A DNA stretch of 64,000 bases from Halopseudomonas pertucinogena (GTDB lineage Bacteria > Pseudomonadota > Gammaproteobacteria > Pseudomonadales > Pseudomonadaceae): assembly GCF_014646575.1 (NCBI RefSeq), contig NZ_BMNN01000005.1, forward strand, positions 124,001-188,000, read 5' to 3'. The position numbers and the translations under genes are program-made. The notes below the pieces were generated by a model, which saw only the letters and a list, made by a program, of their open reading frames with translations, searched no databases and was not told the origin of the DNA. Below, piece after piece: positions 18,098 to 28,982 of this stretch (positions are counted from its first letter, which is position 1; each line of letters begins with the position of its first letter).

Positions 18098-20476
18098 CTA
18101 CTCCTCTATCTCGATCGATGAAATGCGTGCGGTCTCTATCTGTTCCCGGGTGAAGGGCAGCGCATGCCACTGCTTCTCCGAATAGGCCTTGCTGTAGTCG
18201 GCGTAGTGGGGGCTGTTCGGGTCGGTGGACTGGGAGCCGCTCAACAGGGTGTATCCGCGAACGGGCCCGTCCTCCGGGAAATCCACCACATGCAGGTGGC
18301 TGTTACGCAGCACGGTGAAGTAGCCTTCGCTGCCCTCGCCGCCGAACTGGGGAATGGACTCGTCGGGTTTCGGGAAGAACTGCAGGTCACCCAGCCGGGC
18401 GTTGAGGGGAACGCCATCGGCCACCAGGTCCGCCACCGCAGCCGAGAAGGCAGAGCGGATGTCGGCGGATATGGCGGGATTCAGCCCGGCGGGTGTGTCC
18501 AGAGGCTGGGCCGGGTCGAAGGGGGTGGCGTACAGGTTCAACTGCTGCTCCTGAACCGTTTCCCAGAAGCGGGTCCAGATATGGGCGCCGACGGCATCCA
18601 GTTCACCGGTGTTATCCCAGTTGGCAAGGATGTCGCATGCCTGCCGTTCGCTGGCAGTCAGCGCGCCCGTGCAGGCAGTGTCCAGTACGTCGTCCTTCAG
18701 CAACTCTGCGCTGTAGACCCGGCTGTTCAACACGAGCTTGCGGATGTTCTCGCTGCTGGCGCGATCGCCAGGGAGGCCGTCCAGACCGGCCAGCCGCTCC
18801 CTGACCATGATATGCCCCAGGCGGGTACGCAGGGTCTGCTGGTAGTCCTCCCGCCCGATGATGCCGTCGAAGCCGGTAAGCCGCTGGTCAGGGTTGCTCA
18901 GCCAGTAACTGTCATTCATGTTGGCGACGTAATCGGTAGTGAACAGGTGGGGCAGGTTGCTCGGGCCGAACGCCCCGGGCTGCCGGGAATCAGCGTCGGT
19001 ACGCCAGTCGCAGGCGCTGCGGCTGCCATCGAGCAGGGGCAGGCCGGGGACTACCTGAATCACGATGGGCCCCAGAGGTTGCGCCAGGCATTCCGCGAGC
19101 ATGCTGTCAGGCACGTTAGGCACTGCGGTGATATCGGAATACAGAGCGCGAGAGTCATCACGACCGATCGCTGTGGTATTCACCCAGGGGATGCCCACCT
19201 GCTGCTGGATGATGTCGAAGAACTCGTTCAGTGACTCGGCCTGGTTCCACGCGAAGAAGTTCTCGAACGCGCGGGTGTTCTCCAGGTTCACGTCACGCAA
19301 GGTAAAGGCGAGTTGTTCGTTCCATGCCGGCAGGCCCAGGGCCGCGAGGTTGATCATCGGCCCGTATACGGACCGATACAGCGTGCGTGTAACGGGTGAC
19401 AGCGAGCCGTCCTCCTGTCTGACCTGCACCGTCAGCTCAACAGCTTCCAGAGCCTTTTCCACGCCATCATGGACGTAGCGGGTCGGGTCGCCGCTGACCA
19501 ACTGCAGCTGGTAGAGAGTGAAGCGGTAGGCGGTGGAGACCGTATGGGCCCAGGCAATATTGTTGTTGAAGCCCATCTGCACCATGGGCGAGCCCATGAT
19601 CGATGCACCGAAGATATCCATCTTGCCCGGCACGGTCATATGGACCTGGTAGAAGCGGTCGATGCCTGACGAGTACCAGTGGGGGTTGGCGAACAGCAGG
19701 CTGCGACCGGTTTCGGTGGTATCACTGCCGAAGGCATAGGTATTGCTGCCGATGCCTTCCTTGCGGCCCAGCCTGAAACGCTCCGGATCGATATCCGGCT
19801 GGGGCGGGGCGCTGCGCATCAGGCTGCGGGTGGCAGCGGCGGCCTGCGGCGGCTGAGCGCTGGCGATTTCCTCGACCCAGTTGGCGCTGCTGGCGGCCAG
19901 GTTGAGGCTCACGAGGCGGCGCATGTGGTCGTCTTCGGTGGTGGTCGCCAACCATTCTTCATCCCGGCAGGCTTCATGGCGGCCCGGGTGCATGCCGTCG
20001 CGGATCTCCCGAACGTAACGGTTGTAACCGGCGGTGAAGCCGCTCAGCAGTTCCAGCACATCGGCGGACTGGGCTTCTCTGAACCGGGCCACCTGCTGGT
20101 CATTCACTATGAACCTGAAGAAGAAGTCCGCCTCCAGGTTGGGAGGCGTGCCGAAGGTGCTCATCTCCGAGGCCGGTGCATCGGGCCCGAAGAAGCGTGA
20201 GCGCTCTCCGCGGAAGGTCACGAAGGCGTCGGCCAGCACGCAGAGGTTGTCCTCGGCGATGGCGTAACCGTGGCCGTACCCTGCACCGCCGAAATCCTCT
20301 GCGGTGATGTGCGGAATGCCATAGGTGGTTCTTTCGATGGTCGCCTGGTAGCCCCTGTCCGGGGCGGGAGATGAGCTGCTGCCGCCGCCTCCGCCCAGCT
20401 TGCAGGCGCCCAGCATCAGGGCGGTGCCGATCAGGCCCAGTTGTACGAGACTTCTACGCTGCAGATACTGCCGCAT
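18098..20476 (-). CDS. Penicillin/acyl-homoserine-lactone acylase family lipoprotein
   Basis: The 792-residue protein is a self-processing N-terminal-nucleophile amidohydrolase that cleaves amide bonds in acyl-lactones, penicillins or related amides. The likely cleavage site and new N-terminal catalytic Ser are at G-S244 in GIGSNTYAFG. Further family motifs are FANPHWY and GFNNNIAWAHT. The precursor starts with a twin-Arg-free signal and lipobox LGAC (Cys25), then a GGGGGSSSS linker, so it is probably lipid-anchored, which is unusual for the soluble periplasmic PvdQ and QuiP. AATAATAA lies just before its ribosome site. True substrate is unknown. Confidence 0.85.
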   Translation of the reverse strand: MRQYLQRRSLVQLGLIGTALMLGACKLGGGGGSSSSPAPDRGYQATIERTTYGIPHITAEDFGGAGYGHGYAIAEDNLCVLADAFVTFRGERSRFFGPDAPASEMSTFGTPPNLEADFFFRFIVNDQQVARFREAQSADVLELLSGFTAGYNRYVREIRDGMHPGRHEACRDEEWLATTTEDDHMRRLVSLNLAASSANWVEEIASAQPPQAAAATRSLMRSAPPQPDIDPERFRLGRKEGIGSNTYAFGSDTTETGRSLLFANPHWYSSGIDRFYQVHMTVPGKMDIFGASIMGSPMVQMGFNNNIAWAHTVSTAYRFTLYQLQLVSGDPTRYVHDGVEKALEAVELTVQVRQEDGSLSPVTRTLYRSVYGPMINLAALGLPAWNEQLAFTLRDVNLENTRAFENFFAWNQAESLNEFFDIIQQQVGIPWVNTTAIGRDDSRALYSDITAVPNVPDSMLAECLAQPLGPIVIQVVPGLPLLDGSRSACDWRTDADSRQPGAFGPSNLPHLFTTDYVANMNDSYWLSNPDQRLTGFDGIIGREDYQQTLRTRLGHIMVRERLAGLDGLPGDRASSENIRKLVLNSRVYSAELLKDDVLDTACTGALTASERQACDILANWDNTGELDAVGAHIWTRFWETVQEQQLNLYATPFDPAQPLDTPAGLNPAISADIRSAFSAAVADLVADGVPLNARLGDLQFFPKPDESIPQFGGEGSEGYFTVLRNSHLHVVDFPEDGPVRGYTLLSGSQSTDPNSPHYADYSKAYSEKQWHALPFTREQIETARISSIEIEE

Positions 20477-20488
20477 GTTCCGTTCCTC

Positions 20489-20498
20489 TTATTATTGT
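20489..20498 (-). promoter_or_regulatory. Possible Hfq/Crc catabolite-repression motif before the acylase
   Basis: The minus strand reads CAATAATAAG here, containing the AANAANAA motif to which Hfq and Crc bind in Pseudomonas mRNAs. It ends five bases or so before the GAGGAAC ribosome site, so binding would block initiation. Confidence 0.35.
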
Positions 20499-20580
20499 TG
20501 GCCACACTTTCGGGTGGTCGAAGCAGGATAGGAGAAAATCGAGGCGCAGCACAGGTTTTATGGTGGCAGGGCAGAAACGA

Positions 20581-20605
20581 GAACGCCCGGCAGAGCCGGG
20601 CGTTC
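20581..20605 (-). terminator. Terminator of rpoD
   Basis: The 11-base arms GAACGCCCGGC and GCCGGGCGTTC surround an AGA loop, 17 bases after the rpoD stop codon. On the minus strand it is followed by TCGTTTCTG, a modest U-rich tail. Confidence 0.75.
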
Positions 20606-20621
20606 GATGGTGCAGGCAAGC

Positions 20622-22490
<1,869 letters not shown>

Positions 22491-22536
22491 AACAACCCTA
22501 TGTGGATGCCTTGGTGTGCAAAAAAGTAAGCTGCGG

Positions 22537-22566
22537 ATTATACCCTGAAACAGGGTCGCCTGGCCA
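22537..22566 (-). promoter_or_regulatory. rpoD: Candidate rpoD promoter with a palindromic spacer
   Basis: On the minus strand a perfect -10 TATAAT lies 18 bases after TGGCCA (four of six matches to the -35 consensus), about 46 bases before the rpoD start. The spacer contains the dyad CCCTG-TTT-CAGGG at 22543-22555. It would let rpoD be expressed separately from rpsU-dnaG. Confidence 0.5.
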
Positions 22567-22578
22567 GTTGACGTATTG

Positions 22579-24480
22579 TCAGCTACCGGCAGTTGGTGTA
22601 TGCCGGTGGGCGATTAGCTCCCGCAGCTGCTGTTTCTCCTCGTTGGTGAGTGGGGTCTGAGCCGACTTGTCGAGGAGGTGCTGAATCTGGCGGTCGATTT
22701 GCCCCGCCATCAATCTATTTATAGTGTCGAAAAACTGTTGTTCAAGGTTGGCAGTGGGAATATTCAGCAGCCACTCCTTTTCCGCCAGGCGGTTCAGCTC
22801 CACTCCCAGAGCCGTCCCGTGCCACCTCGCCAGTAACTCTATTGTCGTCAGTTTCGGGTTTTTCTGAAGGGTGTCGATCAGCGCGATCAGCAGCTGGGCC
22901 TCTTCGTCCCCTTCATTGGCCAGCGAACTGGCCTGCTGCGCCAGCCCCGCCAGGTGCGGGTTGTGCAGCAGAATACGGGCAGCGCTCATTACCGGGCTTT
23001 CCACCGATCGGCTGGCCTCGGGCCGCTTCGCGCGCGGGGCAGGGCTGGAGCGGCTGATGGCCGCCCGGCTGTCCCAGTCCGGCGCCTCGTCGTAATGACG
23101 ATAGTCGCCGGGGTCGGCGTAGCCCGGATCGTACTCGTCGTCCACCGCCGGCGGCGCTGTGACAGCTGCCGGTGGCGGGGCAGGCTGGGCCAGATCATCC
23201 AGCGCCATGCCCGTGCGTTCCTGCAGGGCCTGACGCAGCAGGCGCCGCAACAGGCTGCCCGGCACCTGCTCGATCAGCGGCAGGGCCAGTGTGGCCAGAT
23301 GCGCCTTGCCTTCGAGACTGGTCGGCGGCGCCTCTTCGGCAAGGTGGCGGTACATGTACTCCGTCAGGGGCTGAGCCTGCTGCTGCATCCGGGCCCGGAA
23401 GGCGTCCTGGCCCTCATGGCGGATCAGGCTGTCCGGGTCCTGGCCCTCGGGGAGGAACATGAAGCGCACGTGACGCCCGTCCTCCAGTACCGGCAGGCAG
23501 GACTGCAGCGCACGCCAGGCTGCCTGGCGACCGGCATTGTCCCCGTCGAAACAGAAGATGACGGTGTTGACCACGCGGAACAGCCGCTTGAGATGCTCTT
23601 CGCTGGTGGCCGTGCCGAGTGTGGCGACCGCATTGGTGACGCCGTGCTGGGCCAGTGCGATCACATCCATGTAGCCTTCCACCACCAGAATGTCGTTCAG
23701 CTGACGGTTCTGGCGGCGGGCCTCGTACAGGCCATACAGCTCCCGGCCCTTCTGGAACACCGGCGTTTCGGGGGAGTTCAGGTACTTGGGCTTGTCGTCG
23801 CCCAGCACCCGGCCGCCGAAACCGATGACCCGCCCGCGGCTGTCGCGGATGGGGAAGATGATGCGGTCGCGGAAGCGGTCGTAGCGCTTGCCGCTGTCCG
23901 GGTTCTCCACTACCAGCCCGGCCTCGATGAGTACCTTCTCCTCGGTATTATCCGTGGCCAGGTGGCTCATCAGGTTGTTCCAGCCGGGTGGAGCAAAGCC
24001 CAGGTCATAGAGCTTGGCGATCTGCCCCGACAGGCCCCGTTGCTGCAGGTAGTCCACCGCGCGTCGGCGTTGGGCATGATGCCTGAGCTGCTGACGGTAA
24101 TACGCGGCGGCATTTTCCAGCACCGGGTACAGCGGACTGTCCTGACGACTGGGGCGGGGCCCGCGACGATCGCTTCGCTCTTCCCTGGGTACCTCGACAC
24201 CGGCCTGGCGAGCCAGCTCCTCCACCGCCTGCGGGAAATCCAGCCGCTCGAAATCCATCAGGAAGCCGATGGCGTTCCCGCCGGCGCCGCAGCCGAAACA
24301 GTAATAGAACTGCTTGTCGGGGCTGACGCTGAACGAGGGGGATTTCTCGTTATGGAACGGGCACAGCGCGGACCAGTTCTTGCCGGTCTTCTTCAGCTTG
24401 ATCCGTGAGCCGACCACCTCGACCACGTCGGTGCGTCCAAGAAGATCGTCAATGAAGCCCTGCGGGATCAGCCCGGCCAT
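22579..24480 (-). CDS. dnaG: DNA primase
   Basis: The enzyme makes the RNA primers for DNA replication. The 633-residue protein has the N-terminal CHC2 zinc ribbon (CPFH near residue 41, CFGCG near 62), the catalytic core with the TOPRIM motifs [10 protein letters not shown] and [10 protein letters not shown], and a C-terminal helicase-binding domain after a low-complexity linker (about 420-480) rich in Pro, Asp and Tyr. It lies between rpsU and rpoD as in the macromolecular-synthesis operon. It is about 30 residues shorter than I recall for the P. aeruginosa protein, mainly in the linker. Confidence 0.96.
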   Translation of the reverse strand: MAGLIPQGFIDDLLGRTDVVEVVGSRIKLKKTGKNWSALCPFHNEKSPSFSVSPDKQFYYCFGCGAGGNAIGFLMDFERLDFPQAVEELARQAGVEVPREERSDRRGPRPSRQDSPLYPVLENAAAYYRQQLRHHAQRRRAVDYLQQRGLSGQIAKLYDLGFAPPGWNNLMSHLATDNTEEKVLIEAGLVVENPDSGKRYDRFRDRIIFPIRDSRGRVIGFGGRVLGDDKPKYLNSPETPVFQKGRELYGLYEARRQNRQLNDILVVEGYMDVIALAQHGVTNAVATLGTATSEEHLKRLFRVVNTVIFCFDGDNAGRQAAWRALQSCLPVLEDGRHVRFMFLPEGQDPDSLIRHEGQDAFRARMQQQAQPLTEYMYRHLAEEAPPTSLEGKAHLATLALPLIEQVPGSLLRRLLRQALQERTGMALDDLAQPAPPPAAVTAPPAVDDEYDPGYADPGDYRHYDEAPDWDSRAAISRSSPAPRAKRPEASRSVESPVMSAARILLHNPHLAGLAQQASSLANEGDEEAQLLIALIDTLQKNPKLTTIELLARWHGTALGVELNRLAEKEWLLNIPTANLEQQFFDTINRLMAGQIDRQIQHLLDKSAQTPLTNEEKQQLRELIAHRHTPTAGS

Positions 24481-24636
24481 GCATCCTGCCTTGCGAAGGT
24501 TGGTGAGTGAATCAGGGGCGGAATGATAGCATACGTAGGAAACACGAAAATCCAGCTGCTTCCCTGTTGAAAGGAAGGCCGGAGATAATGGCTATCAATG
24601 CAGGTTCAGGCGTCCAGCGCGGAAGGTCGTGCTCGG

Positions 24637-24656
24637 CGGGCCTGCGATCAGGCCCG
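24637..24656 (-). terminator. Hairpin between rpsU and dnaG
   Basis: CGGGCCTG-CGAT-CAGGCCCG is a perfect 8-base stem, 21 bases past the rpsU stop. It is in the same place as the partial terminator T1 of the E. coli operon, which keeps S21 expression above primase. There is no U-run. The rest of the 196-base gap to dnaG holds no gene; yqeY, usual here in Pseudomonas, is absent. Confidence 0.5.
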
Positions 24657-24676
24657 GCAGGACGCTGTAACTGAAC

Positions 24677-24892
24677 TCAGTACAGGCGCTCGCGGCGACG
24701 GTTCTCGCGCTGCAGCTTCTTGGCGTGACGCTTGACGGCTGCAGCTGCCTTGCGCTTGCGCTCGGTGGTGGGCTTCTCGTAGAACTCGCGGCGACGGACT
24801 TCAGCCAGAACGCCGGCTTTTTCGCAGGAGCGCTTGAAACGACGCAGGGCGACGTCGAAGGGTTCGTTCTCTTTAACTTTGACGGCAGGCAT
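24677..24892 (-). CDS. rpsU: 30S ribosomal protein S21
   Basis: This 71-residue basic protein binds the 30S platform and helps initiation. It begins [20 protein letters not shown] and ends [11 protein letters not shown], with the usual Lys/Arg-rich C-terminal half. I chose ATG at 24892 because this gives the standard 71 residues; an upstream in-frame ATG adds 21 unrelated residues. It is the first gene of the rpsU-dnaG-rpoD group and has its own sigma-70 promoter. Confidence 0.97.
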   Translation of the reverse strand: MPAVKVKENEPFDVALRRFKRSCEKAGVLAEVRRREFYEKPTTERKRKAAAAVKRHAKKLQRENRRRERLY

Positions 24893-24964
24893 TTCGTACC
24901 TTTCTCGGAAACTGTGGTTAATAGCCCTGAGCGAGTCAGAGCAATCGCATTTCAAGGGGAGCGG

Positions 24965-24993
24965 ATATTACCTTCTTTGTCGGCGAAATGCAA
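24965..24993 (-). promoter_or_regulatory. rpsU: Promoter of rpsU
   Basis: TTGCAT, a 17-base spacer and TAATAT lie on the minus strand 73 bases before the rpsU start codon. The match to the sigma-70 consensus is good and the spacing optimal. The rest of the 276-base gap up to the DegV gene shows no coding potential. Confidence 0.6.
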
Positions 24994-25168
24994 AGGGTAT
25001 GGATGGGTGAATCCCCGGGTCGCCGGTATCCTTGTTCGCCTTCCTATGCGTCACCCTTATGGGTGATCAGGAGCTTCTTGAGGCTGTCTCAGCTTTGAAA
25101 CAGAATACGAGGCAGCAACAGAAATCTATCGATGGAATCCAGCATCGGCAGTCACCAGGGAGAGTGGG

Positions 25169-26119
25169 ATGCGCGTAGGTCTGATCGTGGATTCGGCATG
25201 CGAGTTGCCGTACTCCTTCATCCAGGAAAACAATATCTTCATTCTGCCGGTGACCGTCCGGGTTGATGGCGAGACGTTCGTCGACGACCACGACCCGGTC
25301 ACTACCCGGCGCTTCTATACCAGCGGTCGCATGTCCCTCGGCCATCAGGCCGAAACGGCGGCGTTCACTCCCGAGCAGATTCACGATCTGTTCATGCGCG
25401 AGGTGGTCACCCAGTACGATTTCGCGTTCCTCGAGACCATTGCCCGGGCGCGTAGCGATATCCATGACAATGCCAACGAGGCCATGCACCGCATCATCGC
25501 CGGCTACAAGCCGTACCGGGAAGCGGCCGGGCTGAGCGGGCGCTTCGCCATGCGTGTCGTTGACAGCCGTACCGTGTTCGCCGGTCAGGGTTTGCTGGCG
25601 GCGCACACCGTCCATCTGATCAGGCAGGGCGTGGGCAAGAATGCCCTGCGTCAGCAGGTGGATGACTTTACCCAGCATATATATGGCTGCGCGATCCCGC
25701 GGGATCTGGACTACATCCGCCAGCGCAGCCTGTCGCGGGGTGAAAAGAGTGTGTCGGCGGTATCGGCATTTCTTGCACGGCATCTCAAGGTGACTCCGGT
25801 GATCTGGGGGCAGGGCCATCAGGGCGGGCCCGTGTTCCGCGCCCGCAGTTTCGAAGCGGCGGTGGAAAGAATGATCGACTATGCCTGTGGCTGTATCCGC
25901 AAGGGCCTGTTGTCGCCCTATGTGGTGTTCTCTGCGGGGATGGAGGAGCAGGAGATGGCAGATCTGCCGGGCTTCGACCGGCTGCAGCAGACCTGTCGGG
26001 ATCATGGCGTAACCCTGCTGGCTTCACCTGCCAACATCACCAGCAACATATACGCCGGACCCGGCGGCGCAGGGCTGGCTCTGGCTGCGGCACCCCACCG
26101 ATTCCAGGACATGCGCTGA
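25169..26119 (+). CDS. DegV family protein (fatty-acid-binding fold)
   Basis: The 316-residue protein matches the DegV fold, whose members bind a fatty acid and, in Gram-positive bacteria, present it to FakA kinase. The opening [12 protein letters not shown], the [13 protein letters not shown] segment, [15 protein letters not shown] and the closing [17 protein letters not shown] support this. An AGGGAGAG ribosome site precedes the ATG. No FakA-like kinase is nearby. It lies between rpsU and tsaD, which are normally adjacent and divergent in Pseudomonas, so it looks inserted. Its role in a pseudomonad is not known to me. Confidence 0.85.
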   Translation: MRVGLIVDSACELPYSFIQENNIFILPVTVRVDGETFVDDHDPVTTRRFYTSGRMSLGHQAETAAFTPEQIHDLFMREVVTQYDFAFLETIARARSDIHDNANEAMHRIIAGYKPYREAAGLSGRFAMRVVDSRTVFAGQGLLAAHTVHLIRQGVGKNALRQQVDDFTQHIYGCAIPRDLDYIRQRSLSRGEKSVSAVSAFLARHLKVTPVIWGQGHQGGPVFRARSFEAAVERMIDYACGCIRKGLLSPYVVFSAGMEEQEMADLPGFDRLQQTCRDHGVTLLASPANITSNIYAGPGGAGLALAAAPHRFQDMR

Positions 26120-26204
26120 GCAGCTGACAGGAAGGGCTGGTCTGAGGGGGGCATGGGGATTATCATGCACGCCTCTTTCCAAGCTGACCGGCCCTCCTGA
26201 TTCC

Positions 26205-27236
26205 ATGCGTGTTCTGGGTATTGAAACTTCCTGTGATGAAACCGGCGTTGCGCTGTATGACAGCGAGCGCGGCCTGCTGGCGGACGCCCTGTTCAGTCAG
26301 ATCGATCTGCACCGCATCTACGGCGGCGTGGTGCCCGAGCTGGCCTCCCGCGACCATGTCAGACGCATGGTGCCGCTGGTGCGCGAGGTGCTCGAGCGCG
26401 CCGGCGTGCAGCGTCAGGATGTGGACGGCATCGCCTATACCGCCGGACCGGGACTGGTCGGCGCGCTGCTGGTAGGCGGTGCCTTCGCCCGTGCCCTGGC
26501 TTACGCCTGGCAGGTGCCGGCGCTTGGGGTGCATCACATGGAAGGCCACCTGCTGGCGCCCATGCTCGAAGAGCGTCCGCCGCAGTTTCCGTTCGTTGCG
26601 CTGCTGGTGTCCGGCGGTCATACCCAGCTGGTGCGGGTAGACGGCATCGGCCATTACCAGTTGCTTGGCGAGTCGCTGGACGACGCCGCCGGCGAAGCCT
26701 TCGACAAGACCGCCAAACTCATGGGGCTGCGCTATCCCGGCGGCCCCGAGATTGCCAGGCTGGCCGAGCAGGGAGCGCCGGGGCGGTTCGTGTTTCCCCG
26801 CCCGATGACCGACCGTCCCGGCCTGGACTTCAGTTTCAGCGGCCTCAAGACGTTCACCCTGAATACCTGGCAGAGCTGTGTGCAGGCCGGCGATGCCCAG
26901 GAGCAGACCCGCAGCGACATCGCCCTTGCCTTTGAGCAGGCCGTTGTCGACACCCTGACCATCAAGTGCCGACGGGCGTTGAAGCAGAGCGGGCTCAAGC
27001 GCCTGGTGATTGCCGGAGGCGTCAGCGCCAACCGGCGCCTGCGGGCATCGCTGGAAAAAATGGCGGGGGGCCTGGGCGGGGAGCTCTTCTATGCGCGTCC
27101 TGAATTCTGTACGGATAACGGTGCGATGATCGCTTACGCCGGTTGCCAGCGTCTCATGGCAGGTCAGCAGGATGAGCAGGGACTGTCGCCGCGGGCGCGC
27201 TGGCCGCTGGAACAGTTGCCGGCTATCGTCAGCTAG
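26205..27236 (+). CDS. tsaD: tRNA threonylcarbamoyladenosine synthase, TsaD subunit
   Basis: With TsaB and TsaE it transfers threonylcarbamate to A37 of ANN-decoding tRNAs, including the tRNA-Ile in this window. The 343-residue protein has the ASKHA-fold start [17 protein letters not shown], the metal-binding pair in [23 protein letters not shown] and [10 protein letters not shown]. Length is standard. It converges with plsY with only five bases between stop codons. Confidence 0.96.
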   Translation: MRVLGIETSCDETGVALYDSERGLLADALFSQIDLHRIYGGVVPELASRDHVRRMVPLVREVLERAGVQRQDVDGIAYTAGPGLVGALLVGGAFARALAYAWQVPALGVHHMEGHLLAPMLEERPPQFPFVALLVSGGHTQLVRVDGIGHYQLLGESLDDAAGEAFDKTAKLMGLRYPGGPEIARLAEQGAPGRFVFPRPMTDRPGLDFSFSGLKTFTLNTWQSCVQAGDAQEQTRSDIALAFEQAVVDTLTIKCRRALKQSGLKRLVIAGGVSANRRLRASLEKMAGGLGGELFYARPEFCTDNGAMIAYAGCQRLMAGQQDEQGLSPRARWPLEQLPAIVS

Positions 27237-27241
27237 ACGGC

Positions 27242-27826
27242 TCAGAACCTGAAGCGGTTCTCGTTGCCGGCTATCAGCCGGCCGATATTCAGCCGGTGGC
27301 GCAGTACCACGACGAGCGCCATGAGGCTGATCGGGATCTGCAGTTCGGGGCTGTGCCAGGCCGTCCAGGGGAGCAGGGCGACGCAGGCTGCCAGTGACGC
27401 AAGCGAAGCAGTGGCCCGCAGGGCGAAAACGCCGACCCAGACCAGCGCTGTCAGAGCGGCGGCAGGCCAGGACAGCACCAGCAGGACGCCGGCGGCGGTG
27501 GCAACGCCCTTGCCACCATGGAAGCGGTGATACAGCGGCAGTATGTGGCCGGCCAGGGCAGCAAGCCCTACCCAGGCCTGTTGTACCGGCTCGAAGCCGA
27601 GTCGGGCGGCCAGCCATACCACCAGCGCGCCCTTGCCCGTGTCACCGAGCAGGGTGGCAATGGCCAGCCAGCGCTTGCCCAGCCGCAGCATGTTGCTGGC
27701 GCCCGGATTGCGTGAGCCAAAGCTGCGCGGGTCCGGCTGGCGGCTCAGTCGGGCCAGCAGCACGGCGAAGGAGATCGAACCGAGCAGGTAGGCAGCACAC
27801 GACAGCAGGATGAATTCGAGGCTCAT
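27242..27826 (-). CDS. plsY: Acyl-phosphate:glycerol-3-phosphate acyltransferase
   Basis: This integral inner-membrane enzyme makes lysophosphatidic acid from acyl phosphate, the first step of phospholipid synthesis. The 194-residue protein has about five membrane helices and the three conserved loops: SFGSRNPGASN (glycerol phosphate site), GDTGKG and FHGGKGVATAAG. The start is ATG 27826 (SLEFILLSC); a 13-residue upstream extension is unlikely. It is divergent from folB with 52 bases between starts. Confidence 0.94.
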   Translation of the reverse strand: MSLEFILLSCAAYLLGSISFAVLLARLSRQPDPRSFGSRNPGASNMLRLGKRWLAIATLLGDTGKGALVVWLAARLGFEPVQQAWVGLAALAGHILPLYHRFHGGKGVATAAGVLLVLSWPAAALTALVWVGVFALRATASLASLAACVALLPWTAWHSPELQIPISLMALVVVLRHRLNIGRLIAGNENRFRF

Positions 27827-27878
27827 GGTACCTTGCCGCTTTGGGTGAAAGGCCATTGTAGTCATACAGGAGCAAACA

Positions 27879-28241
27879 ATGGATCAGGTTTTTATCAGAG
27901 GGCTGGAGGTCGACGCGGTGATCGGCGCCTACGACTGGGAGCGGACCATCCGGCAGCGGCTGGTGGTTGATCTCGAAATGGGGTGGGACATTCGCCCGGC
28001 AGCCGAAACCGATGACCTGAATCTGGCGCTGGATTACGCTTCGGTCAGTCGCCGCGTGCTGGAATATGTCCGCGCCAGCAGCTTCGAACTGGTGGAGACC
28101 CTGGCCGAGCGGTTGGCCACGCTGTTGATGTCCGAATTCCATGTGCCCTGGGTGCGCCTGAGGATCAACAAGCCCGGAGCCGTTACCCAGGCGACCGGCG
28201 GCGTGGGTGTGGTCATTGAACGGGGGGAGTGCCGCGCATGA
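27879..28241 (+). CDS. folB: Dihydroneopterin aldolase
   Basis: The enzyme cleaves dihydroneopterin to 6-hydroxymethyl-dihydropterin in folate synthesis. The 120-residue protein begins DQVFIRGLEVDAVIGAYDWE and has LDYASVSRRVLEYV and VRLRINKPGAV, all family positions. A good AGGAG site lies seven bases before the ATG. Its stop overlaps the start of folK (ATGA), whose product performs the next pathway step. Confidence 0.94.
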   Translation: MDQVFIRGLEVDAVIGAYDWERTIRQRLVVDLEMGWDIRPAAETDDLNLALDYASVSRRVLEYVRASSFELVETLAERLATLLMSEFHVPWVRLRINKPGAVTQATGGVGVVIERGECRA

Positions 28242-28801
28242 CGCGGGTCTACCTCGGCATCGGCAGCAATACCAACCGCGAACATTATCTTGCTCGCGGG
28301 CTGGATGCGCTGGAGCAGTTGTTGGGGCCGTTGCAGCTCTCGCCGGTATTCGAGAGTGATGCGGTCGGCATTCTCGGCACGCGCTTCTATAACATGGCGG
28401 TGGCGGCTGATTGCGCCCTGGAGCTGACGGACCTGAACGCCGCCCTGAAAGCCATCGAAGCCGCCTGCGGTCGCCGTGAGCAGACAGTGCCGGGGCGCAT
28501 CACGCTGGATATCGATATTCTGCTATACGGTGAACTGACCGGTTGCCATGACGGCATCCAGCTGCCGCGCCCGGAAATCTACCGCAACGCCTTTGTTCTG
28601 TGGCCGCTGGCGCTGCTGGCCCCGCAGCTGAGCATTCCCGACAGCGGGCAGAGCGCAGCGTCGGTGTGGCTGGGCTGGCAGGGTCGTCAGAAGGTCTGGC
28701 CGGTCGCCTTTGACTGGCGGCAACAGCCGTTGACGCCGGACTGGCTGTTGCGGCAGGCACTGCCGGAGACGGAGGTAATACCAGGCAGTGGTGCTGCCTG
28801 A
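28238..28801 (+). CDS. folK: 2-amino-4-hydroxy-6-hydroxymethyldihydropteridine pyrophosphokinase
   Basis: It transfers pyrophosphate from ATP to hydroxymethyl-dihydropterin, following FolB. The 187-residue protein has TRVYLGIGSNTN at its start, the central CGRREQTVPGRITLDIDILLY with the conserved Arg and DxD, and LPRPEIYRNAFVLWPL. The start codon is the ATG at 28238 overlapping the folB stop, with GGGGGGAG upstream. Many pseudomonads have a second folK beside panB; this is the folB-linked copy. Confidence 0.92.
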   Translation: MTRVYLGIGSNTNREHYLARGLDALEQLLGPLQLSPVFESDAVGILGTRFYNMAVAADCALELTDLNAALKAIEAACGRREQTVPGRITLDIDILLYGELTGCHDGIQLPRPEIYRNAFVLWPLALLAPQLSIPDSGQSAASVWLGWQGRQKVWPVAFDWRQQPLTPDWLLRQALPETEVIPGSGAA

Positions 28802-28809
28802 CAGGGCGG

Positions 28810-28950
28810 GCGTGCGTTGCACGCCAATCGCGGCGGGGTCGCCGCTCCTACGCAAAGCCAGGGTTTCGTGCAGGTGTTCAAGAATTTGCTGTCTCGCGCC
28901 CCATCGGTAGGAGCCCCGACCTCGGGGCGATCGGGCCGCGTCAGCGGCCC
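28810..28950. repeat. Inverted pair of REP elements (family 1)
   Basis: Two imperfect copies face each other. Copy one (28810-28853), read on the minus strand, is GTAGGAGCGGCGACCCCGCC followed by GCGATTGGCGTGC. Copy two (28907-28950), on the plus strand, is GTAGGAGCCCCGACCTCGGG followed by GCGATCGGGCC. Both have the GTAGGAGC head and a GC-rich hairpin, typical of Pseudomonas REP sequences arranged as a REPIN/BIME. It sits between the converging folK and cca genes. Confidence 0.8.
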
Positions 28951-28982
28951 CGGGGGCCCGGCACAGTATCGGCGCTGGCCCC

